Shown piece after piece: positions 17,449-25,600 of a stretch of DNA of 48,013 nt. The notes below the pieces were generated by a model. That model ran no database searches. It was not told the DNA's origin and saw only the letters and a list, made by a program, of their open reading frames with translations. Origin of the DNA: Candidatus Colimorpha pelethequi (GTDB taxonomy: Bacteria > Bacteroidota > Bacteroidia > Bacteroidales > P3); NCBI GenBank assembly GCA_018064245.1, contig JAGHVO010000033.1, forward strand, positions 1-48,013, read 5' to 3'. The first letter of the stretch is position 1. Every line of letters begins with the position of its first letter. The position numbers were made by a program, and so were the translations under genes.

Positions 17449-17488
17449 AAAATTCTTATAGATTTTTTGAGAATCTATAAGAATTTTT
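17449..17488 (+). terminator. fic terminator made of the repeated 12-mer
   Basis: AAAATTCTTATAGATT (17449-17464) and its exact complement AATCTATAAGAATTTT (17472-17487) form a 16-base stem with a 7-base loop ending in TTTTT. Each arm contains the TTCTTATAGATT sequence also found upstream of fic. Terminator function is likely; a second role as protein-binding site is possible. Confidence 0.75.
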
Positions 17489-17593
17489 ATATATCATGGT
17501 ATAGAGTGTAATTACTGCCAATTTACCGTGCAGTCAAATTATGGTTATACCAGATGTCCCAAGGAGTGCTGCGGCACACTTTGATACCGTCTC

Positions 17594-17643
17594 AAAACAA
17601 CCCATCCACAGCGGCACTCGCCACACTGTGGATGGGTTGTTTT
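17594..17643. terminator. Perfect 18-base hairpin
   Basis: AAAACAACCCATCCACAG (17594-17611) is exactly complementary to 17626-17643, with a 14-base loop. The A/T ends give U runs in both directions, so it can act as a bidirectional terminator between converging units. Confidence 0.65.
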
Positions 17644-17666
17644 GAAGAGGAATTGCAAAAATGTTT

Positions 17667-17693
17667 AAGGGGTGTCATACGACATCCCTTTTT
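17667..17693 (+). terminator. Terminator-like hairpin
   Basis: AAGGGGTGTC (17667-17676) pairs with GACATCCCTT (17681-17690) with one G-T wobble and a 4-base loop, followed by TTTC. No plus-strand gene ends directly upstream, so it may be a remnant. Confidence 0.5.
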
Positions 17694-17705
17694 CATTCTC
17701 TTTCT

Positions 17706-17724
17706 CAAAAGGTGGCCAAAAGGT
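17706..17724 (+). repeat. Internal CAAAAGGT direct repeat, 11-base period
   Basis: CAAAAGGT at 17706-17713 and 17717-17724, with TGGCCAAAA between, resembles the arm-type pairs at the element ends in spacing and in the GGCCAA core. It may mark the end of an earlier or nested insertion. Confidence 0.4.
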
Positions 17725-17810
17725 ATAGTGTCTCCGACAATTGTCCTATTTTATGAAGGTTGTATTATAGTAATATACCAATCTGTTGGTTATAATTGAC
17801 CGGATGATAT

Positions 17811-18644
17811 CTAATCGATACCGGCTGATAATTCGCCCTTTATTCGTCTGTTTTCAGATACGATGCACTCAATAGATGCTGTACGAAAACTTTCATATAA
17901 ATCACAGTATTTTTTCCTTATGGATGTCACAAATTCTTTAAGTTTGATGTATGTTTCGTATGTTTCACCCTGCATCAAGATTTCACTCAACTCTTTAGAA
18001 TAACATTTTTCTAATAAGCTTCGATTGTATCTCCTATCGTTATTTAAGCAGAAAATAGCAACGCTGGCAACTTGAATATCACAAATAATACCACAAGTTT
18101 TACCATACATATCATTTCTTAATCCATTGTATTGCAAAATATTATTCGTGATATTAGAAGCAACTATCATTCCAACAGTTGTATCTGCCATTAGTATCTT
18201 GTCCAGAAGTTCTTTTGTCTCATTTTGGACTTTCTCATTGTCCTGTTGTGAGAAATCAATTTGTAGAAGGTAATCAATAAGAGATGTGATAGAGTTTGGA
18301 GAATACACAGAGAGATTCTCCAATACGGCTTTCTGGAGATTATAGAGCCATTCTGTTTCCTGTCTATACGTAATCTCTCTCAGTTGCAAGACTCGATTTA
18401 TATTATTTTCTTTTTTGTTAGCCTCTCTGTTATTTTCGTTCTCTTTTCTATTATCCTTCCGCTGGACAAACAGAATCACAAATGCAGCAGATGCTGACAA
18501 GATTGCACCAAGATAAGACCCCCAGAATCCAATCCACGGGTTATCTCCACTCGCCCATCTATTGGGTATCAACATTATTGCATTGACAAAAAGCGGGCAC
18601 AATATGACCACTATTGCAATCAATATGAGATGTTTGTTTTTCAT
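17811..18644 (-). CDS. Two-TM membrane protein with coiled coil, unknown function
   Basis: The 277-residue protein has a TM helix near residues 5-26, then NPWIGFWGSYLGA leading into a second TM helix near 44-62. A charged Lys/Glu/Asn-rich coiled coil (about 63-90) and an alpha-helical cytoplasmic domain follow. The W-I-G-F-W-G-S-Y-L-G-A block is seen in small membrane proteins found with accessory and defence genes, including the putative abortive infection (AbiC-like) group, but I cannot confirm that link. It is the last gene of a four-gene operon; its ATG overlaps the upstream stop by 4 bases (ATGA). AT-rich like the rest of the element. Confidence 0.75.
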   Translation of the reverse strand: MKNKHLILIAIVVILCPLFVNAIMLIPNRWASGDNPWIGFWGSYLGAILSASAAFVILFVQRKDNRKENENNREANKKENNINRVLQLREITYRQETEWLYNLQKAVLENLSVYSPNSITSLIDYLLQIDFSQQDNEKVQNETKELLDKILMADTTVGMIVASNITNNILQYNGLRNDMYGKTCGIICDIQVASVAIFCLNNDRRYNRSLLEKCYSKELSEILMQGETYETYIKLKEFVTSIRKKYCDLYESFRTASIECIVSENRRIKGELSAGID

Positions 18645-19225
18645 TTTATCTCGAACCCATTGAAAATCATTGTTGTAATTCCATCAAATGTCGCAATTCC
18701 CTCTTCAAGTACAGATAGTGCTGTGACAGTTATTGTGTAGATGTATCCATTATGATAAAGAGAAAATGTTGTCTCAATACTATGTATAGTTCCATTGTAT
18801 TCGGGATAATCCTTTTTCATATCCGTCCGTACCTTCACAGCGTGGATACCACACAATTGGCTTTTAATGGCTTTTGTACCAATATACTCCATACCGTAAT
18901 ATGCAGCAAGTTGTTTCTTGGGGTTAGTAATATCCTCTGACTCAAACATTGAAACATAGTTCCAGATATCATCGTCGGGGGGGGCTGATTTTGTCGCTCC
19001 CAGTTGTACAAGTACCTGTAATTCGTCATTACGAACTTTAAACAAAGTACTTTCTTCCAATATGGGACGACCTATCCATTCTGTATTATCCATAAGTTGC
19101 CACGTAATCTTATGTTCAGCATTGGAATATGTTGCAGTTCTACTATTCCAGACTCCTGATGATGTCTGTGAAAACGCTTCGCATATGATGAATGTCAAAA
19201 TGAAAACAAGAATGGTTCTTTTCAT
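18641..19225 (-). CDS. Exported stand-alone copy of the protease C-terminal domain
   Basis: The 194-residue protein starts with a signal peptide (MKRTILVFILTFIICEAFSQ) and consists of a single domain of about 170 residues. By eye this matches the C-terminal half of the next gene upstream (19229-20224). Shared landmarks are a W-Q-L strand near the start, D-I-W in the middle, then IG-x-x-AIK, an acidic stretch, NGY-x-x-TI-V and a final I-F-x-GF motif. It is probably periplasmic or surface-exposed. It overlaps the downstream gene by 4 bases (ATGA) and starts 3 bases after the protease gene, so all are translationally coupled. No known family recognised. Confidence 0.75.
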   Translation of the reverse strand: MKRTILVFILTFIICEAFSQTSSGVWNSRTATYSNAEHKITWQLMDNTEWIGRPILEESTLFKVRNDELQVLVQLGATKSAPPDDDIWNYVSMFESEDITNPKKQLAAYYGMEYIGTKAIKSQLCGIHAVKVRTDMKKDYPEYNGTIHSIETTFSLYHNGYIYTITVTALSVLEEGIATFDGITTMIFNGFEIK

Positions 19226-19228
19226 TAT

Positions 19229-20224
19229 TTAGTGTTTAACTGTAAAACGGAATCCTTTGAAAATATCTGCAATTACATCGCTGCAATCTATGGCATCATA
19301 AGCTTCTTTTGCCACTTTCACAGCAATAGTAATATTATACCCATTTTGAATAAATATGTATTCTTCGGCATAATCCTCCACAGGTTCTTTGTGGCGACTA
19401 TCCTTGAAATACTCCTTAAAGGTTGTCTTTATAGCGTGCTGACCAAGAATTATGGCTTTTTCAAAGGTTCTTTCATATGCCATCAATCCTGTTTTCTTTT
19501 CTACCTGCATATCTATTTGTTCAGCCAATTCTGTCAGCTGGTCGTAGATTGACCAAATGTCTTTTTCTTTAGCTGACACTTGAGCATTGACAAATACAAC
19601 AAATGGATAGCTTACAGCACGGAATACTGTGTGTTTTTCGTTCCCTTCAACTTTCTCCCATTCAAAATCTGAAGGCAATTGCCATCCAAATCCATAAGTG
19701 TAGTTGGAATAATTGTATTGTTTGGCATCCCATCTCTCAAAGTAGGAATTGGTGGATGTAGATTTTTTTGCATTATTTCCGTCGTATATATAAAGTTTAT
19801 CCCCCTTGATGGACACTTCTCCCAGCATTTGTATGGCTGGTTGCCCAAAAAGCATTGGTGCATCTTGACTATTGACAACAACCGCTGGCACGTCGTGTAA
19901 TGTTATTTCACCAATCTTTACAGAACGTAAAAGCAGTTCTGCATAATCAACAATTCTACCATCTGCCGTCAGCATACCTCCTGTTCCAGTAAAGTCCGAC
20001 ATTGAGATGTAATCATTGTCTAACAATATTTCACAAAAAGACCTTGATAGACTCACTTTTGATGCTCCTGTGTCAAATATCATTCTACTCTTCATACCAT
20101 TAACCTCACAGGGGATGGTATAAACACCATAGTAATCTACCATTTGAATGATGGTTTGAGCATTTAACGTAAATGCAAATAAAGTAAGACAGAATATTAT
20201 TATTCGTTTCTTGTTATGGTTCAT
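19229..20224 (-). CDS. Exported retropepsin-like aspartic protease with extra C-terminal domain
   Basis: The 331-residue protein has a signal peptide (cleavage near AQ, residues 22-23). A single-lobe aspartic protease domain follows, with the active-site motif FDTGAS (Asp51) and a following MLFGQPAIQMLG segment near residues 124-135. That is the layout of retropepsin-like clan AA enzymes that work as dimers. Residues ~166-331 form a second domain similar to the whole mature part of the downstream gene product. It probably cleaves proteins outside the cytoplasm, perhaps those of its own operon. The ATG overlaps the stop of the upstream gene by 4 bases and the downstream gene starts after 3. 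Protease call is good; activity and substrate are inferred. Confidence 0.8.
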   Translation of the reverse strand: MNHNKKRIIIFCLTLFAFTLNAQTIIQMVDYYGVYTIPCEVNGMKSRMIFDTGASKVSLSRSFCEILLDNDYISMSDFTGTGGMLTADGRIVDYAELLLRSVKIGEITLHDVPAVVVNSQDAPMLFGQPAIQMLGEVSIKGDKLYIYDGNNAKKSTSTNSYFERWDAKQYNYSNYTYGFGWQLPSDFEWEKVEGNEKHTVFRAVSYPFVVFVNAQVSAKEKDIWSIYDQLTELAEQIDMQVEKKTGLMAYERTFEKAIILGQHAIKTTFKEYFKDSRHKEPVEDYAEEYIFIQNGYNITIAVKVAKEAYDAIDCSDVIADIFKGFRFTVKH

Positions 20225-21789
20225 TTCTCATTATCTAATAAGTACCGAGTGAAATAATCAAAACTTGGAATCTCATATTGGTTTCTTATTGCATGGAATA
20301 ACTTTTTCCTTTTTTCAATATTATCTACATCTTCTGAGAACTGTTCAAAACCCCCCATATCATACTCCTCTATCAAGTCATCATAAAGAAGTCTTTTATT
20401 ACTCTTCTCATAAGTTATTTTTTTTGTCGCAGAATGAATAGAATCAAGTCCCATTTGGATGATATATTCTTCATATTTAGGTAGTACATATCCTCTTGAC
20501 TTCAGTTTGTCATAACACCACCTATAGTCTTCTTGGGTTTCAATATATCTAGAAAACTCTGAATAATCCCCCATGTCACATCCTTCTTTTTCAAGAGTGT
20601 TATATAGCCAATATCGATTTTCATTCCTTATCATAAGTATGTTTAACCGTTCATATTTTTTATCATCAATACAGTTTGAACAAATCTGATTCCAATTATT
20701 TGCTGTAAATTCACTCATAGAGTATATTGAGACAGGTTTTGCTCCGTGAAAAACAGCAATATTTTCACAGTTTCGGTCAAGATGTAGTATAGAATATTTA
20801 TCCACATAAACATATTCTCCTATTTCCGGATTTCTATCACGATGGTGCGGTACTACCACAATCCCAAACGCTACAAGCACGGTTACTATGACTATCAAAA
20901 AGATCCACCACGACCTTCTAAATAAGGACTTCTTTTTCTCTGGTGTGTCATCACGACAGCCAGTTGACTTTAACTTAATCCCAGGTGTGCCGATAAGCTT
21001 ATCTTCTAGTTTTTCATCTGTCGGGGGGGTGGTTGAAATTTCTTGTTGTTCTAACTTTCTATCTTCTGCTGGAATAGTATGATTTATCTGCTCATCGTAA
21101 AGGGTGTCTTCAATATCTTGTGGTGGTATTTCTGTAAAGTTTTCTGTCCTGCCTTTTCTTTGCTCGACTCTAATCATTCTTTCATTTTGTTCCGAAGTGG
21201 TACATTGTCTGGTTTTGTGCGTAATATCTTCAGCAACATTCTCCGTATCATCTATTTTTGAAGCTTTCTTTTTGAAAATAAGCGACCAAGCGGAGACACC
21301 ATTTTTCTTTAGCTGCAATATTAGTAGCATTATCCCTATATTAACCAATGCAACGATTACATTTGTGGCAAAATCAAATTTTGTGTTAATCAGACTATTA
21401 ACAACGGCTCCAGCGAGACGATATGCAATCCAAAGGAACAATGCCCACTTCTTTGCCTGTAAAATAAAAAACAATGACACCATCCCTACGATTGAAAGGA
21501 CAAGGGTGATTACTCCAATAGTAGGAGAGAATATCATGTTAGTAAAACTAGAAATCACACCTCTAATACCAAAGAAAATGATGCTTATCCATATCACCCC
21601 AACAATTAACCAATGGAATTTGCCAATAGAGTCATCTTCTACACTGGCATTCTCCGTTTTTTTATTTTCTATTAGAGTTTTTCTCTTTTTTTTATTCATA
21701 GGGTTATATGTTCCACAGAAAGGACATTTGTTTAATTGCATATTATACTCCTTCCCACATAGGTGATTACTACAATTTACGGTATTCAT
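20221..21789 (-). CDS. Zinc-ribbon multi-TM protein with extracytoplasmic helical repeats
   Basis: The 522-residue protein begins with a zinc-ribbon-like C-x4-C-x10-C-x2-C motif (residues 6-26). About four TM helices follow near residues 57-165, then a long polar linker (~170-285), another TM helix near 288-308 and an extracytoplasmic part. The latter starts with a small Cys/His module, LHLDRNCE followed by ICSNC. It ends in roughly four repeats of about 30 residues of the type L-Y-x-x-L-x-x-x-G/Y-x-M/L-x-x-Y/F-x-x-F. Similar repeats are common in Bacteroidales accessory proteins. It is the first gene of the operon, translationally coupled to the protease gene. I recognise no complete homologue; a sensor or scaffold role is a guess. 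Confidence 0.7.
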   Translation of the reverse strand: MNTVNCSNHLCGKEYNMQLNKCPFCGTYNPMNKKKRKTLIENKKTENASVEDDSIGKFHWLIVGVIWISIIFFGIRGVISSFTNMIFSPTIGVITLVLSIVGMVSLFFILQAKKWALFLWIAYRLAGAVVNSLINTKFDFATNVIVALVNIGIMLLILQLKKNGVSAWSLIFKKKASKIDDTENVAEDITHKTRQCTTSEQNERMIRVEQRKGRTENFTEIPPQDIEDTLYDEQINHTIPAEDRKLEQQEISTTPPTDEKLEDKLIGTPGIKLKSTGCRDDTPEKKKSLFRRSWWIFLIVIVTVLVAFGIVVVPHHRDRNPEIGEYVYVDKYSILHLDRNCENIAVFHGAKPVSIYSMSEFTANNWNQICSNCIDDKKYERLNILMIRNENRYWLYNTLEKEGCDMGDYSEFSRYIETQEDYRWCYDKLKSRGYVLPKYEEYIIQMGLDSIHSATKKITYEKSNKRLLYDDLIEEYDMGGFEQFSEDVDNIEKRKKLFHAIRNQYEIPSFDYFTRYLLDNEK

Positions 21790-22017
21790 ATGTATGTAAT
21801 GTCATTTTTTAGGATAATAACGTCACAAGCCGAAAAATAGTATTAAACACCTCTTTTAGGTGCTAATTATTGAGAAATAGTTCAAATATTTGAGTGATTC
21901 TCACAAAAAGATTTATAAAAACACACAGTCAAACACATTATTCAACCAAAGAACGCCCCATCAGATTTCTCCAATGGGTGTGTCGGTTGGCACACTTTTT
22001 TTTATGTCTTTTTAAAA

Positions 22018-22038
22018 ACATGTCCAAAACATGTCCAA
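22018..22038 (+). repeat. Right arm-type repeat pair
   Basis: ACATGTCCAA occurs at 22018-22027 and 22029-22038, period 11, 66 bases inside the right att core. It agrees with the left pair at A-Y-ATG-K-CCAA and has the same orientation. Confidence 0.6.
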
Positions 22039-22062
22039 TTTTGAGAATTGCACTTAAAAGAA

Positions 22063-22099
22063 AAATTGCAAGTAGTTGTTTTTTAACTACTTGCAATTT
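22063..22099 (-). terminator. Replacement terminator of tRNA-Leu(CAG), supplied by the element
   Basis: A perfect 15-base stem (AAATTGCAAGTAGTT / AACTACTTGCAATTT, 7-base loop) lies 5 bases past the tRNA 3' end on the minus strand and is followed by TTTTTC. It is inside the element. A 10-base piece (GCAAGTAGTT) also occurs beside the displaced terminator at 15561-15570. Confidence 0.75.
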
Positions 22100-22104
22100 C
22101 TTTG

Positions 22105-22189
<85 letters not shown>

Positions 22190-22201
22190 ATCTGGTAGAA
22201 A

Positions 22202-22224
22202 AAAGGTCGAATCTAATCGACCTC
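22202..22224 (-). terminator. Hairpin between the two tRNA-Leu genes
   Basis: AGGTCGA and TCGACCT (22204-22223) form a 7-base stem. On the minus strand it is followed by a T run, so it can end the tRNA-Leu(GAG) transcript or serve as a processing signal between the tandem tRNAs. Confidence 0.6.
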
Positions 22225-22231
22225 TTTTTAT

Positions 22232-22318
22232 TGGTGCCCAGGACAAGACTTGAACTTGCACGCCTTAATCGGCACTACCCCCTCAAAGTAGCGTGTCTAC
22301 CAATTCCACCACCTGGGC
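22232..22318 (-). tRNA. tRNA-Leu (GAG)
   Basis: The 87-base class II tRNA has acceptor GCCCAGG / TCCTGGGC, GAATTGGTAGAC in the D arm, anticodon stem CTACT/GGTAG with loop TTGAGGG (anticodon GAG), a long variable arm, GTTCAAGTC T-loop and encoded CCA. It reads CUU/CUC. First gene of the tandem pair. Confidence 0.95.
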
Positions 22319-22623
22319 TTGCATTTCTCTCGAAAGCGGTTGCAAAAGTACTATTTTTTTTCGTTCCTCCAAAATATTTTTTGTAAAAAACATACAAATT
22401 GCTAATTACCAATTAATTAAAAATAAATTTTCGTCATTGGATTTTCTGCATTGCTATTATCTTTTCCATATTGCGCTTTGTTTTTTGCGTTGCGGAGACA
22501 GTCTTCAATTCACCCACGAAGTTATTTCCCAATTCAATTGGCAACACTATACAACAAATTCGCACTTTCAAATACGATTTCACCTTTTTACTCGTTTCTA
22601 TATATTATCAATGGTGAATTATT
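22319..22623. other. Intergenic region between the tRNA pair and the large exported protein
   Basis: It holds the tRNA-Leu promoter on the minus strand (22343-22373). Beyond that is AT-rich spacer without a recognisable plus-strand promoter for the following gene and without a gene. Confidence 0.6.
22343..22373 (-). promoter_or_regulatory. Promoter of the tRNA-Leu pair
   Basis: On the minus strand TTTG (22370-22373), exactly 19 bases, then TACTTTTG (22343-22350) match the Bacteroidota housekeeping consensus; the tRNA begins 24 bases downstream. Confidence 0.8.
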
Positions 22624-25600
22624 ATGAGAAGAATTTTATTTATATGTCTGGCGGTCGTGGTGTGTAGCAACATTTTTGCGCAGCCCAAACCCAAACAAAC
22701 CGCTTTTAGCAACGAAGATTTCCCAGGACAGCTGAAACTCTATCTCAGTCAGGCCACTAAAGACGATGCACGCTTGAAGGACAACGAGAAGTTGATGCCC
22801 CGTTTCGCTACGGAATACAATGCCATGTCCGAAGCCATGCAGCAGCGGATTCTTGGCATTTACAATGTTTTGATGAAACTCAAAGTCCGCCAATGGCCCG
22901 ACGTTTATGATTTCACGAACCTACTCACGGAATTTCATTCCGACAAGTCTCAACGCGCCAATTTCGACCAATGGATCGCTTCAATTGAATACATTCAAAG
23001 TCGGAACAAACGAGTCAAAGATTTCACCGATTTCGTCGAATTCACGCAAGGGTTTCTCAAAGACCGCACATTCCATCATTCAAAGTCGTGCACTTGGCAA
23101 GCGCAAGCGGGATCTACATTTTCTTTGCATCTTGAAGGAAACGAAATCATCATACGATTCGATCAGCCCATTGAGCTCTACTACAGTTCCGACAAAGACT
23201 ACGGCACAATATACGGAACCACCGGAACGTTCTATTATTTCGACGAGAAATGGTTGGGAAAAGGAGGACGACTCAACTGGGACCGCACAGGCATCCCAAC
23301 GTCCGTTTGCTGGGCAACTCTCAACAGCTACGAGGCGGTGACCAAATTCCCCAAATTCTCCGCCGACTCCGTGCTATTCACAAACACCAAGTACTTTCAA
23401 AAACCGATCTACGGGCATGTCGAAGAAGCATTGTCCGCAAAAATGGAACCCGACAAGTACACCTTTCCGAAGTTCCGATCCTATCAGACCGACTTTCAGA
23501 TGAAAGACCTGTTGCCTGGGGTCGACTACCAGGGCAGTTTCATGATGAATGGTCCCCGATTCATCACGTCGGACGACAAGAACCCCGCAACAATGATTTT
23601 CTACCGCGGTGGCAAGAAGTTCATCACCGTCACATCAACAAAGTTTGTCATCACCAGCAGCAAACTCAACTCCGAGTCGGCCTCAGTCAAGATTTTCATT
23701 GATTCCGATTCCATCTACAACGACGGTATCACGATGCGATATATTGTTTCCGACAACAAAGTCACCCTCATCAACAGCTCCAAAAGAAATTATTACAGTC
23801 CCTACTCCGACACCTACCACAACTTAGACCTTTACTGCGAATCCATCGTTTGGGACAGGAATTCCGACAATCTTAACTTCTCCATGCTCGGAGAGTCGGG
23901 ATCACAGTCTTTCTCCACATTCGAATCCAGCAGTTTCTATTCCGAAAGCAAGATGCGCCAGATACAAGGAATCGACGAAATCAATCCCGTCATCCGCATC
24001 AACCGCTATATGAAATACAGAAACGGACTCACCGACTTCTACATCGAAGAGTTGGCGCAGTGGATGCACTTAGATCTCGCGCAGGCGAAATTGATGATTC
24101 ACACCCTGGCAGGATCCGGACTCATCGCATACAACGAGACCGACGGCCATATCTTCGTAAAAGACAAACTTATGGACTATGTAAAAGCCATCAGCAAGTC
24201 CAAGAACCACGACTACGACGCCATCACGCTGCAATCCTCCGCCAAAGGAAACAACGCCGAGCTCAACCTCAACTCCAACGAACTCTACATCCACGGCATT
24301 CAGAAATTCGTAGTCAGCGACAGCCAGCAGGTTGCCATCTACCCAAAAAAGGGAGACATCACCGTTAAACGCAACCGCGACATCGACTTCAACGGGCGCA
24401 TTGACGTAGGACGGTTCATCATCTATGTCACGAACGCCGCATTCTCTTACGAGAAGTTCAACATCGACCTTCCCAAGGTTGACTCGATGCGTTTCTATGT
24501 CAAGACCTTCGGAAATCCCGATCACGAAAGGCTTGTGCGCACTCCGCTTTTCGACCTTGTAGGTTCGCTTGCAATCGACGACCCCGACAACCACAGCGGA
24601 CTCAAGAAATCAACGGCCGACTACCCCATTTTCGAAAGCCGCGAAAACAGTTATGTCTATTACGACAGCAAAGAAGTGCAGAAAGGCGTTTACAGCCGAG
24701 ACCGGTTCTACTACACCATGCGTCCTTTCACGTTGCGCAACTTAGTCGATGCAGAGACCGACAGCATTGTTTTCAACGGTTCGCTCACCTCTGCAGGCAT
24801 CTTCCCCGAAATCGAAGAGCCACTCAAGGTGCAGGCCGACTACTCGTTGGGATTCATTCGCGAAACGCCCAAATCCGGTTATGACGCCTACGGCGGAAAA
24901 GGACATTTCACAAGCACCATAGACCTCAGCTACCACGGCTTCCATGGTCGTGGCACACTCGACTACCTTACCTCAACCACAAAGTCCAACACAATATTGT
25001 TCATGCCCGACTCCATGATTGCCGTTTCCGACACATTCTTCGTGCGCCAGGAATCCGGCTATCCCGACATTCGCAACGGCCGTACCATAGAACGTTGGTA
25101 TCCCTACCAAGACTCTATGCAAGTGGCGCAGATGAAAGACGGACATCCGTTCCAAATGTACCACAACGACGCACAACTTTATGGTTATGTTGCGCTGCGT
25201 CCCGCAGGCGCTTCGGCTGCAGGTAAGGCACAAATCAAGGAGGGCACGCTTCAATCGAACCACTTCACGCTTGCCACTTCCGAGATGGATGCTCGCGTAA
25301 GTAGTTTCCAATTACGCTCTACAGTATATAACAGCATTGCTTTTGAAGCCGCCAACATGAAATCACACGTCGATTACACCAAGCGCCGTGCCGACTTCCT
25401 TGCCAACGCGAATATCGAACACACAAAGTTGCCGTTGCTGCGATATATGGCCGAAGTGGACAAGTTCTCGTGGGAAATGGACAAGAAGCAATTGGATCTG
25501 CTCAACAGCAAGAGCGAATCCACGCAAGGACTCGAAGGCCTGGCCTTGCGCGAACGCGTTGAACGCGGCGCGACACCCGGAGCTCGGTTTGTATCCACGA

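Larger units (their letters stand above)
17373..17810. other. Gene-free stretch between fic and the minus-strand operon
   Basis: No supported gene lies here. It holds the fic terminator (17449-17488), a perfect 18-base hairpin (17594-17643), a second terminator-like hairpin (17667-17693) and a CAAAAGGT direct repeat at 11-base spacing (17706-17724). This clustering suggests an old junction or a deleted gene between the two cargo units. Confidence 0.6.
21790..22104. other. Right end of the element, non-coding
   Basis: This stretch lies between the operon start and tRNA-Leu(CAG). It contains a terminator-like hairpin (about 21980-22004, GTGTGTC / GGCACAC followed by eight or nine T), the right arm-type pair (22018-22038) and the replacement tRNA terminator (22063-22099). 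No consensus promoter for the operon is visible. The hairpin points along the plus strand although no plus-strand gene precedes it, as if a gene such as an integrase had been lost. Confidence 0.55.

Noticed and set aside
17554..17799. 81-codon plus-strand frame between fic and the operon
   Set aside because: It spans the perfect hairpin and another hairpin, and has no recognisable protein features.
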